This document shows positions 6,530 through 13,171 of a stretch of 18,540 bases of DNA, piece by piece. The stretch spans positions 1 to 18,540 of the forward strand of contig CAITUB010000249.1 of assembly GCA_903895515.1 (NCBI GenBank). Direction: 5' to 3'. The notes under the pieces were generated by a model, which searched no databases, was not told where the DNA came from, and saw only the letters and a list, made by a program, of their open reading frames with translations. The stretch is from an uncultured Acidimicrobium sp. GTDB taxonomy: Bacteria > Actinomycetota > Acidimicrobiia > Acidimicrobiales > Ilumatobacteraceae. The position numbers and the translations under genes were made by a program. The first letter of the stretch is position 1. Every line of letters starts with the position of its first letter.

Positions 6530-6991
6530 TTACCGTAGTGGCTTGAAAGCCCAGGCTTCGATCTCCACCGCTCCACCGAATGGGAGCGAGGCAACACCAA
6601 TAGTGCTGCGTGCTGGACGGCTGCCATCAAAACCGGCGACGTACGCCGTATTGAATGTGGCAAACGTGTCCATGTCGGTAAGGAAGCACAGTGTCTTTTT
6701 TACGTCGTGAATGTTGCAACCAGCAGAAGCTAACTGAGCCTTCAGGTTGACTACTGCTTGAGCGGTTTGCTTGGCAACGCCACCGGAAACGATTTTGCCT
6801 TCAACAACTCCAAGTTGGCCCGAAACAATGACCCAGTCTCCTGCGCGAACTACTGGGGTGTACGGCCCAAGTGGTGCAGTGGATTTTGCTGGTGCGGCAG
6901 ACTTCTTCGCCGCTTTCTTTGGCGCTTTCTTCACTGCTTTTTTTGCAGTCTTTTTCGCGGTCTTCTTTGCGGTCTTTTTTGCAGTAGCCAT
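6530..6991 (-). CDS. RidA/YjgF-family deaminase with Lys-rich N-terminal tail
   Basis: The Rid domain (about residues 38-153) has the family hallmarks VVRAGDWVIVSGQLG, the long helix of QTAQAVVNLKAQLASAGCNIHDVKKTLCFL, FATFNTAYVAGF, and the active Arg in RPARSTIGVASLP (Arg128) followed by EIEAWAF. RidA enzymes hydrolyse reactive enamine/imine intermediates, and Arg128 suggests this one is active. A tail of about 40 residues precedes the domain: seven xxKK tetrapeptides (residues 3-30, TAKK four times, then AVKK, APKK, AAKK) and a Ser/Ala/Pro linker. Typical RidA is about 125-130 residues with no tail. The ATG at 6991 is preferred over one at 7036 because TACGCT lies six bases before it. It heads the amidohydrolase operon, a common partner type for Rid proteins. 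Confidence 0.9.
   Translation of the reverse strand: MATAKKTAKKTAKKTAKKAVKKAPKKAAKKSAAPAKSTAPLGPYTPVVRAGDWVIVSGQLGVVEGKIVSGGVAKQTAQAVVNLKAQLASAGCNIHDVKKTLCFLTDMDTFATFNTAYVAGFDGSRPARSTIGVASLPFGGAVEIEAWAFKPLR
6902..6985 (-). repeat. 12-bp tandem repeats encoding xxKK tetrapeptides
   Basis: Seven imperfect 12-bp units encode TAKK (four times), AVKK, APKK and AAKK at the start of the RidA-like protein. The units vary at wobble positions (AAG/AAA lysine codons mixed), so the reading frame and not the DNA sequence appears to be under selection. Such tracts can also change copy number by slippage in whole 12-bp steps. Confidence 0.75.
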
Positions 6992-6997
6992 GTCACC

Positions 6998-7003
6998 AGC
7001 GTA
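6998..7003 (-). promoter_or_regulatory. Candidate -10 element (TACGCT) for ridA operon, leaderless
   Basis: On the minus strand TACGCT is followed by GGTGAC and then the ATG at 6991. GGTGAC also resembles a weak ribosome binding site, so either a leaderless or a short-leader transcript is possible. The spacing equals that of the other leaderless candidates in the window. Confidence 0.45.
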
Positions 7004-7035
7004 TAGGGCGACGGCTTCTCTCCGAAAATGCGTCA

Positions 7036-7041
7036 TACGAT
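7036..7041 (+). promoter_or_regulatory. Candidate -10 element (TACGAT) for the lipoprotein gene, leaderless
   Basis: TACGAT is followed by GAAGGC and then the ATG at 7048. Together with the opposing element at 6998-7003 it places two back-to-back promoters inside a 56-bp intergenic gap. The AAGG within GAAGGC is too close to the ATG to be an ordinary Shine-Dalgarno site. Confidence 0.5.
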
Positions 7042-7047
7042 GAAGGC

Positions 7048-7923
7048 ATGATCTCCCGCCGCCAATTCGTTACAGGAACTCTCGCAACCTTTGGTTTCGG
7101 CGGATCACTCAGTTTTCTTACCTCCTGTGCAAGTTCCACTCCTGACGCAGCAGCCGAACTTTTCCAAGTAGTTCAGCGATTTCCTCAAGTGTTAGTGCCG
7201 GGCTCTGTACGTATTCCCATTTCACTTGCCAACCAAGCGGGGCTGCTCGGAAAAACCAGTGGCGTAGAACTACCAACAGAACTTCGTGCACAATTGCTGA
7301 ACGCAGAGAATGGCGAAGTGGTCATTGCAGACATGGTGGCTATGCGCCACGATGCAAACATTGACCCTCCGTACTGGCCGTTCCGCATCGATATTGCAGA
7401 GACGGGAATCTATTCACTGGTTATTGAGGGTGGAACACAAGATGGTGCCGGTGTGCAGATCATGGATCCTGCGACCATTTCCATTCCACTCATCGGATCA
7501 TCGCTTCCTGGTTTTGATACGCCAACTATTTCGAATCCGCGTGGAGTTAATCCGGTGTGTACGCGCACTCCTGAACCGTGCCCACTTCACGACATCACGT
7601 TGAACGAAGCGCTGAAGCGTGGAAAGCCGATTGCATATTTGGTCGGCACACCTGCACACTGCCAAACAGGTACGTGTGCACCAGCACTAGAAGCGTTGTT
7701 GTCAATGCGCGAATTAGTTGGCGACAGACTCACCATGTTGCATACCGAGATTTATTCAGACGACACTGCAACTGTTGTTGCTCCAGCCGTTGAAGCACTG
7801 AACATGACGTATGAACCAGCGCTATTTATTACCGACGCCACAGGCGTGTTGGTAGAACGATTTGATGCAATCTTTGATGCAGTAGAAATTACCGAAGCGT
7901 TTACAACGCTTGGTGTGCTGTAA
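7048..7923 (+). CDS. Tat-type lipoprotein with thioredoxin-like domain
   Basis: This is a 291-residue exported protein. The N-terminus has a twin-arginine motif, SRRQFVT (3-9), a hydrophobic stretch and a lipobox LTSC (24-27), so it is probably exported folded by Tat and anchored by lipid at Cys27. Residues about 40-150 look like a beta-sandwich (SVRIPISLANQAGLL, GIYSLVIEGG). The C-terminal part (about 183-291) resembles a thioredoxin-like domain: GKPIAYLVGTPAHCQTGTCAPALEALL, with Cys205 and Cys210 in CxxxxC, not the usual CxxC, and a second pair, Cys171 and Cys178, in VCTRTPEPCPLHD just before it. A role in extracytoplasmic thiol redox or as a metal-binding chaperone is plausible. It ends five bases before the convergent erpA-like gene. 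The exact function is not known to me. Confidence 0.78.
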   Translation: MISRRQFVTGTLATFGFGGSLSFLTSCASSTPDAAAELFQVVQRFPQVLVPGSVRIPISLANQAGLLGKTSGVELPTELRAQLLNAENGEVVIADMVAMRHDANIDPPYWPFRIDIAETGIYSLVIEGGTQDGAGVQIMDPATISIPLIGSSLPGFDTPTISNPRGVNPVCTRTPEPCPLHDITLNEALKRGKPIAYLVGTPAHCQTGTCAPALEALLSMRELVGDRLTMLHTEIYSDDTATVVAPAVEALNMTYEPALFITDATGVLVERFDAIFDAVEITEAFTTLGVL

Positions 7924-7928
7924 CGGGA

Positions 7929-8249
7929 TCAGCTAAAGCTGTTGCCACAACCACAAGTGCGCGATGCATTTGGGTTGTTGATCTTGAAACCAGCGTCTTG
8001 TAGACCATCCTGGTAATCAAGGCTTGCTCCAACGAGCAACTGTGACGATGCTTGGTCGACAACAACCTTTACGTCACCAAATGTCAACTGCTGATCTTCT
8101 GCGGTGAAGTCACCATCGAAAAACATTTCGTATGAAAATCCTGAACAACCACCAGGTCGTACTGCAACGCGCAATGCCAAATCGGTAGCGCCTTCTGCTT
8201 CGAGCAATTGCTTGACCTTTGATGCTGCATTGTCAGTAAGTGTGATCAT
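7929..8249 (-). CDS. erpA: A-type iron-sulfur carrier (ErpA/IscA family)
   Basis: A 106-residue protein of the HesB/IscA fold that binds and passes Fe-S clusters to apo-enzymes in the cytosol. The three ligand cysteines are present: Cys35 in RPGGCSGFSY and Cys99/Cys101 in RTCGCGNSFS. FKINNPNA and VVVDQASSQLLVGASLDYQDGL are typical of the family. The start at 8249 (MITLTDNAASKVKQLL) fits homologues; the longer frame to 8279 would add ten unlikely residues. TAGCAT lies seven bases upstream of the ATG. It is divergent from the Mrp-type Fe-S ATPase, which supports a joint role in cluster delivery. ErpA and IscA cannot be separated with certainty here. Confidence 0.92.
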   Translation of the reverse strand: MITLTDNAASKVKQLLEAEGATDLALRVAVRPGGCSGFSYEMFFDGDFTAEDQQLTFGDVKVVVDQASSQLLVGASLDYQDGLQDAGFKINNPNASRTCGCGNSFS

Positions 8250-8256
8250 GGACCAA

Positions 8257-8262
8257 ATGCTA
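8257..8262 (-). promoter_or_regulatory. Candidate -10 element (TAGCAT) for the erpA-like gene
   Basis: TAGCAT on the minus strand is seven bases before the ATG at 8249, one more than in the other leaderless candidates. No Shine-Dalgarno sequence is seen in between. Confidence 0.42.
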
Positions 8263-8318
8263 CCCGTGTTCCCTTGCAAGGTAAAGAGCGCAGCACTACA
8301 AAATTTCAGGCTTCACGA

Positions 8319-8324
8319 TAGGTT
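8319..8324 (+). promoter_or_regulatory. Candidate -10 element (TAGGTT) for mrp, leaderless
   Basis: TAGGTT is followed by TTAGCC and then the ATG at 8331. There is no purine-rich ribosome binding site before the ATG, which favours a leaderless transcript. Confidence 0.48.
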
Positions 8325-8330
8325 TTAGCC

Positions 8331-9518
8331 ATGTCCAGCCCCCAGGTGGCTCCGCCAACAGCGCATGAAGTAACCGAGCTATTGCGTGCTGTCATGGACC
8401 CAGAGCTTGGCGACAACATTGTGGATTTGGGTATGGCCGGCGAGGTAACGGTAAGCGCCGAAGGCTTGGTGTCTATAGCCATGAAGCTCACCATCAAAGG
8501 CTGCCCACTACGCGTTCAAATTAGGAACGACATTGAATCGCGTGTGTTGGTGCACCCTGGCGTTACCAAAGTAACCATCGACTGGGGTGAGATGACCGCA
8601 GACGAACGCACCGCGGTCATGACGCGCGCCAGATGGAACGCAAAAGAGCAGGCAAGCGATACTCAAGTTCCTATTAATGCACGTGTGCTGGCAATTGCCA
8701 GTGGCAAAGGCGGCGTTGGAAAAAGTTCCGTCACGGTAAACCTTGCTGCAGCAATTGCCGAACAAGGAAACATCGTTGGCGTACTCGATGCTGACATCTG
8801 GGGTTTTTCCATTCCGCGAATGTTGAACATGCCCGATCGCTTAGAAGCGAAACGGGTTGAGGGAAGTGACAAGCCGCGCATTATTCCAAATGAACGCAAA
8901 GTTGGCACCGGCTTGTTGAAAGTGGTGTCAACAGGAATGTTGGTAGAAGACGAAGGCACGGCGCTCATGTGGCGCGGCCTCATGTTGACGAAGGCTGTTG
9001 AACAGTTTTTGAACGATGTGCAGTGGGGCGAACTTGATTACTTGCTCATTGACATGCCACCAGGAACCGGCGACGTGCAAATGGGACTTGCACGCATGTT
9101 GCCGCGCACCGATTTAGTAATTGTCACTACCCCTGCAGTGTCTGCGCAAAAGGTTGCTATCCGCGCCGCCGACATGGCGCGCAGAAGTTTCCTGCGCGTT
9201 GCCGGCGTAATTGAAAACATGACTTCCTTTACGTGCGAGCACGGAATCACCTACGAACTGTTTGGGCAAGGTGGCGGTCAAGCGCTTGCCAGCGAAATTG
9301 GTTCGCCATTGCTCGGGAACATTCCAATCGAAGCTGCAGTTGCTCACGGGAGCGATACCGGTGAGCCGATTGTGCTTTCGAAAACTGGTGCAGCAGCCGA
9401 AGCATTTACAGCAATTGCTCAGCGCATTATTAACGAAACAGTTTCCATGCAAGACATGTTGGGTTGTTCAGCGCGCGCCGAAGAAGTTGTGCAAGTTTCC
9501 GTTTCTCAGCGCCGTTAA
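8331..9518 (+). CDS. mrp: Mrp/ApbC-family Fe-S cluster ATPase with MIP18 domain
   Basis: A 395-residue P-loop ATPase thought to carry Fe-S clusters to target proteins. An N-terminal MIP18/DUF59 domain (about 12-87: VMDPELGDNIVDLGM, IKGCPLRVQI) is joined to the ATPase. ATPase motifs are the deviant Walker A SGKGGVGKSS (124-133), LDADIWGFSIPRML (152 onward), MWRG (213-216), LLIDMPPGTGD (238-248) and VIVTTPAVSAQKV. In many Mrp proteins the following segment has CxxC that bridges a dimer on the cluster; here it reads SFTCEHGITYELFG with a single Cys302. A tail of about 35 residues follows the last recognisable block. Its stop codon TAA overlaps that of the convergent NUDIX gene. It is divergent from the erpA-like gene, with 81 bases between starts. 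Confidence 0.95.
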   Translation: MSSPQVAPPTAHEVTELLRAVMDPELGDNIVDLGMAGEVTVSAEGLVSIAMKLTIKGCPLRVQIRNDIESRVLVHPGVTKVTIDWGEMTADERTAVMTRARWNAKEQASDTQVPINARVLAIASGKGGVGKSSVTVNLAAAIAEQGNIVGVLDADIWGFSIPRMLNMPDRLEAKRVEGSDKPRIIPNERKVGTGLLKVVSTGMLVEDEGTALMWRGLMLTKAVEQFLNDVQWGELDYLLIDMPPGTGDVQMGLARMLPRTDLVIVTTPAVSAQKVAIRAADMARRSFLRVAGVIENMTSFTCEHGITYELFGQGGGQALASEIGSPLLGNIPIEAAVAHGSDTGEPIVLSKTGAAAEAFTAIAQRIINETVSMQDMLGCSARAEEVVQVSVSQRR

Positions 9519-10339
9519 TTTTTGTAGTCAGAATCGCCCGGTAGCGAAATACCAACCACGCGTCCCTCTGCATCAACTTTTAACTGAGGAATAATCGCCG
9601 TTGGCGTGCCAATTTTCTTCGCGGCAACAAGTGCATCGTCGGTAGTTGCGTGCGGAAGCAGAAACTCTAAATTGCGAATGGTTGGCGGCATCATTGCCAA
9701 GTCCCCGCTTTCTTGACGCTGCAGCGCATCGGCTGGCGAAACCCACAAACTGGCAATGGTTTCGCTGTCATCGTGCAATGGTTCCTGACCTTCTGGAGCC
9801 CTTGCGACAAAGAAGCGTGTATCGAATCGGCGCGCCTCGCCAAGCGGCGTAATCCAATGACTTACATAATGAATGTTGTCGGTTATCAGGCGCAAGCGCT
9901 CGGCATCGCACAACTGCATCATTGACGTGTTGCCTTCGTGTACTTCGTGCCGCGCTGCTGAAAATCGCGCAATCACATCTTCGTCTTCAAAGCGAATCAT
10001 TTCTTGACCGTCTGCAGGACGAGCAAGTAACACGCCCGCTTCTTCGAAACATTCGCGAATAACTGCTACCCAATACGACAGTCCACCATGTGGAATTGCG
10101 AGCAGGGCACTCGCTTCTTCATCGGTGAGTCCGTCACAGTGAGCTTCAAGCGTGGACTCTGCATCATTGGCGTCCACTCGGCCACCAGGAAATACATACA
10201 TGCCTTTTGCAAACGCGGCATTCAGCGTGCGTTGCAACATGAACACTTCAACTCCGTTCAACGGATGATCGCGCAACAACATCACCGTCGCCGCTGGGCG
10301 AATCGGCACCATCACCGGATCAAAGTCGGGTGTGCTCAT
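9515..10339 (-). CDS. NUDIX hydrolase, NUDT19-like split box
   Basis: A 274-residue NUDIX-fold hydrolase, probably acting on nucleoside diphosphate derivatives or CoA-type substrates. The fold start is clear (IRPAATVMLLRD; GVEVFMLQR). The NUDIX box is split: GMYVFPGGRVDANDAE (46-61) is separated by about 35 residues from VIRECFEEAGVLL (93-105), which carries REcxEExG. Such an insertion is typical of the NUDT19/RP2-like group, some of which hydrolyse CoA esters. The C-terminal half (HYVSHWITPLGEARRFDTRFFVA) also matches that group. It is the last gene of the nfeD-eamA-NUDIX unit: its ATG overlaps the transporter stop in ATGA. The substrate is not determinable from the sequence. Confidence 0.9.
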   Translation of the reverse strand: MSTPDFDPVMVPIRPAATVMLLRDHPLNGVEVFMLQRTLNAAFAKGMYVFPGGRVDANDAESTLEAHCDGLTDEEASALLAIPHGGLSYWVAVIRECFEEAGVLLARPADGQEMIRFEDEDVIARFSAARHEVHEGNTSMMQLCDAERLRLITDNIHYVSHWITPLGEARRFDTRFFVARAPEGQEPLHDDSETIASLWVSPADALQRQESGDLAMMPPTIRNLEFLLPHATTDDALVAAKKIGTPTAIIPQLKVDAEGRVVGISLPGDSDYKN

Positions 10340-11265
10340 GACTGCTTGCCAGTTGTTGCTACTCGCTTACTTCTGCCCAACACGTAGGCGCCAACTACAG
10401 CAACAACGCTTCCTACTACTGCAAGTGGTGCAACGGTTTCGTGGTTTACCAAAACTCCGAGTGCGAGTGACACAGCCGGCATTAAGTACAAACTGCCTGC
10501 TGCACGAGTTGAACCAATGCGACCAGACAGCGTGACCATTGCATAATGCGCCATGGCAGTGCCAAGCACGCCGAGTGCAAGCATGGCTGCAAATGGGCCC
10601 CATGCGAATGGTCGATCGTTATTGATCAACGAATACACGCCAAGCGGTGCAAGCAAAATGACTGCAACAATTTCTGCACGTAATAGAACCGGAAGCGACC
10701 CGTACAACTGTTGCAATGGCGATGCCACATTGAGCGCGAACCCATACAACACGAGTGCACCAAGAATCAGTACAACGCCAAACATGCTTGATGAACTTTC
10801 ACGAATAGATGGAAGTGCGATCAGCACTACTCCACCAAAGCCAATTGCAAGCCCAAGCATTTGCCCACCAGGTGGTAAGCGCCGAGCAATGACTGAAGCA
10901 ACCACGGCAACAAACAACGGCGTTGCACCATTCAACATTCCAGTGACACTGCTTGATACATGTTGTTCGGCAAACGGAAACACGGTGAGCGGAACGGCTA
11001 ACCACACCAGAGACAGCACCACAATGTTTGGCCAGGCCTTCTTTGGCACTGGTTGTCGTGCCTTCGGAATCATGCTGAGCGTGATGCACCCAAACAGCAC
11101 CCGCATTGGGGTAATCAAGCCAGGCGCAAATGAATCCAGCCCAATATCAATGAAATAAAACGATGAGCCCCAGATCAACCCGGGAATAACCAACAACAGC
11201 CAATCAAGTGGCTGTAACGGCGCCGTTTCAGATGCCTCGCGACGCTGCGTTGCTTCGTTACTCAC
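10336..11265 (-). CDS. EamA/DMT-family transporter
   Basis: This is a membrane protein of 309 residues with about ten hydrophobic helices in two EamA repeats. The first repeat opens with LDWLLLVIPGLIWGSSFYFIDIGL, a classical DMT start, and includes MLNGATPLFVAVVASVIARRLPPG. The second contains GTAMAHYAMVTLSGRIGSTRAAGSLYLMPAVSLALGVLV and ends with a short basic tail. Family members export metabolites or amino acids, or transport nucleotide sugars; the substrate is unknown. The GTG at 11265 is chosen: it overlaps the nfeD stop (GTGAGTAA), consistent with coupled translation, whereas an ATG at 11319 lies deep inside nfeD. Downstream, its stop overlaps the NUDIX start. Confidence 0.88.
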   Translation of the reverse strand: MSNEATQRREASETAPLQPLDWLLLVIPGLIWGSSFYFIDIGLDSFAPGLITPMRVLFGCITLSMIPKARQPVPKKAWPNIVVLSLVWLAVPLTVFPFAEQHVSSSVTGMLNGATPLFVAVVASVIARRLPPGGQMLGLAIGFGGVVLIALPSIRESSSSMFGVVLILGALVLYGFALNVASPLQQLYGSLPVLLRAEIVAVILLAPLGVYSLINNDRPFAWGPFAAMLALGVLGTAMAHYAMVTLSGRIGSTRAAGSLYLMPAVSLALGVLVNHETVAPLAVVGSVVAVVGAYVLGRSKRVATTGKQS

Positions 11266-12604
11266 TCGCGCCTGTTCGCTTCTCGCGGTAGTCGCGCGCA
11301 GCACCTTCCAACGGTTCAATTTCCAATGTCACACCATCAATAGCAGCTACGCGGAACGGACTGCCCGACGTAATTGGTGTTGAACGATTAGTTCGTGCAC
11401 GCCAATGCGCATCGTGAACATTGACGATGCCTTCAGGATTCACATCGCTTACTGCAATGCCTTCTGTGCCAATTAACCATTCGCGACCAATCGTTGGCGT
11501 CGCAAAACGTGTGCGCACCATGCTTGGCATTCCAACAATAAATGCGAGTGTCATCATGGCGATGCCTGAAACAAGTGTGATCCACGACATGCGCATGTTG
11601 CTTCCGTCTATTGGTTCATAGAGCGCAAACGAGGCAACGACAAACATGACGAGGCCTACTCCCGTCCAAAATCGCGGCACTCCAACCTGCACATCGACTG
11701 CAAATGCAACCAATGCAATCACGATCAGGGCAACTGCCCATCCGCGCACCGGCAATGCAGCCAAACCATATGTTCCGAGCAACGTACAAATTGCCCCGAC
11801 TACTCCAGCAATTCCGATTCCTGCTGTGAAGAACTCAAACACCAACAATGCCAGTCCAATGGCAAACAACAAATATGCAACAGGCGGGCTTGCAACTGTG
11901 TGCATCAATTGACCGGTGAGTTCCAACTTAAAGAAACGCGCCGATGTGGCGTCGCGAACAATTTGGCCACTGCTGTCTACTTTTTCGACAACAGTATTTA
12001 ATTCTGTGTTGCCAACTTTCACACCGTCTAGTGCCAACAACATGTTTCTAACAACAGGTACACCTTGGTCGTCTCCTGCGTAATTCAACACGCCTTCTTT
12101 ACGCGCTTCGCTAAAGCCAATGGTTGACGTACGAAGCACAGCGCCAATGGGGCCAAATGAAACTTCTGTTCCATTCACTTTCAGTGCTTGACCGGTAAAT
12201 CCGATTCGAGCACCCGGAGCCATTGCTCGCACATCGGCAACGGCCAACAATTGCGCTGCAAGTCCGTACGCACGTGCTCCCGATGGCCCAACCCACACGG
12301 CAACGGGAATGTCTGCTTGCGAAATTTTTGTTAACAGTTCGGCCATGCGTTCGGCAGATACCACTGCACCACGCGAGTTCACCTGCAACACGACTGCTTG
12401 TGCCCCATTTTCTTGCGAACGAACAAGTGCGTGCTCAATTTCTGCCACCACCACATTGTCAATAAGACCGCTCACTGCAACGATGTCTACTGGCGCTAGG
12501 TCTGTTGCCGATTCGGCTCCTGCATTTCCATTAAATGAGCACAACACCGCGCCAACGGCCAATGCGGCGATTGCAAGCCGTGAAACACGTGGGAACTTAT
12601 GCAC
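11258..12604 (-). CDS. nfeD: Long-form NfeD-like protein with degenerate protease domain
   Basis: A 448-residue membrane protein. A signal peptide (1-30, ending AGA) precedes a ClpP-like domain (about 38-230), four to five transmembrane helices (about 235-370: VAYLLFAIGLALLVFEFF, WAVALIVIALVAFAV, WTGVGLVMFVVASFALYE) and a C-terminal OB-fold region (GTEGIAVSDVNPEGIVNVH, WRARTNRS, VAAIDGVTLEIEPLEG). Typical NfeD proteases have ...SGARAASAG..., with the second Ser as nucleophile. Here the aligned stretch is SGARAYGLA, with Gly114 in that place, and the neighbouring SPGG-like loop reads VNSRGAVVSA. It is probably not an active serine protease. The usual stomatin/slipin partner is not adjacent; an EamA transporter and a NUDIX hydrolase follow. 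The start is a GTG preceded by GGAGG five bases upstream. Confidence 0.87.
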   Translation of the reverse strand: MHKFPRVSRLAIAALAVGAVLCSFNGNAGAESATDLAPVDIVAVSGLIDNVVVAEIEHALVRSQENGAQAVVLQVNSRGAVVSAERMAELLTKISQADIPVAVWVGPSGARAYGLAAQLLAVADVRAMAPGARIGFTGQALKVNGTEVSFGPIGAVLRTSTIGFSEARKEGVLNYAGDDQGVPVVRNMLLALDGVKVGNTELNTVVEKVDSSGQIVRDATSARFFKLELTGQLMHTVASPPVAYLLFAIGLALLVFEFFTAGIGIAGVVGAICTLLGTYGLAALPVRGWAVALIVIALVAFAVDVQVGVPRFWTGVGLVMFVVASFALYEPIDGSNMRMSWITLVSGIAMMTLAFIVGMPSMVRTRFATPTIGREWLIGTEGIAVSDVNPEGIVNVHDAHWRARTNRSTPITSGSPFRVAAIDGVTLEIEPLEGAARDYREKRTGASE

Positions 12605-12609
12605 GAAAA

Positions 12610-12614
12610 CCTCC
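12610..12614 (-). promoter_or_regulatory. Shine-Dalgarno site of nfeD
   Basis: GGAGG on the minus strand is five bases before the GTG at 12604. It is the strongest ribosome binding site in the window and decides the nfeD start. The gene therefore has a leader of unknown length inside the roughly 100-bp gap to the divergent receiver gene. Confidence 0.75.
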
Positions 12615-12694
12615 GGGGTAAGCAGAACTGCACCTGTACGGTATCCGCGCGGCGGCTAGCCAGTCATCTCCAATTGCGTAATACCCGCGAGGGA

Positions 12695-12700
12695 TATGAT
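12695..12700 (+). promoter_or_regulatory. Candidate -10 element (TATGAT) for the receiver gene, leaderless
   Basis: TATGAT, the closest match to TATAAT among the leaderless candidates, is followed by CGTTAC and the GTG at 12707. A weak -35-like TTGCGT (12674-12679) lies 15 bases upstream, slightly short of the usual spacing. Confidence 0.6.
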
Positions 12701-12706
12701 CGTTAC

Positions 12707-13120
12707 GTGCATATTTTGGTTGGAACCGACGCCCAGTGGGTACTTGACGAAGTACTTGCAGCCCTCAGCTCACCAGAAAATTCCTTCACCGTATGTAGCA
12801 ATGGCCGCGACGTTCCGGAAGCAATTGAAACGCGCACACCAGATGTGGCAATTCTCGATTCGCAGTTTGGATCAATGGGCGGCATGGCTGTGACCATGAA
12901 CCTGCGCCTCGATCACAGCGATCACCGCATTCCACACATTCCAGTTCTCATGTTGCTCGACCGCGATGCAGATGTGCATTTGGCAAAACGCAGTGGCGCC
13001 GAAGGTTGGCTTGTGAAGCCGCTTGACGCATTGCGTATTCAGCGCGCTATTCGTGCACTTGTGGCAGGAGATTCCTGGCACGAAGGCACAACTTCTGGTT
13101 CTGTTTCCGCAACTCGCTAA
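12707..13120 (+). CDS. Stand-alone response regulator receiver domain
   Basis: A 137-residue CheY-like receiver without output domain. It begins MHILVGTDAQWVLDEVLAAL; the phospho-acceptor Asp51 lies in DVAILDSQFGSMGGM, and the conserved Lys104 in WLVKPLDALR. The acidic pair after the first strand is reduced to one Asp8, and the switch Thr/Ser is replaced by Leu (VLMLLDRD, Leu84). A short Ser/Thr-rich tail follows. It may be a weak phospho-acceptor or a protein-interaction domain. The GTG at 12707 is chosen because TATGAT stands six bases upstream; the frame is open further upstream but into a promoter region. It lies 51 bases before serC, divergent from nfeD. No histidine kinase is present nearby. 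Confidence 0.78.
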   Translation: MHILVGTDAQWVLDEVLAALSSPENSFTVCSNGRDVPEAIETRTPDVAILDSQFGSMGGMAVTMNLRLDHSDHRIPHIPVLMLLDRDADVHLAKRSGAEGWLVKPLDALRIQRAIRALVAGDSWHEGTTSGSVSATR

Positions 13121-13171
13121 TTTTTTGTAAACGACTGCACGTTTGCTGGAGGCACCAGCGAAACTGGACGC

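Noticed and set aside
6902..6985. 12-bp repeats as a CRISPR-like or mobile repeat
   Set aside because: Units are directly adjacent without spacers and stay in frame encoding xxKK, so they are a coding repeat.
10553..11158. Plus-strand open frame (201 codons) across the EamA gene
   Set aside because: Ser/Thr/Asn/Pro-rich translation of the antisense of membrane helices; the minus strand encodes a clear transporter.
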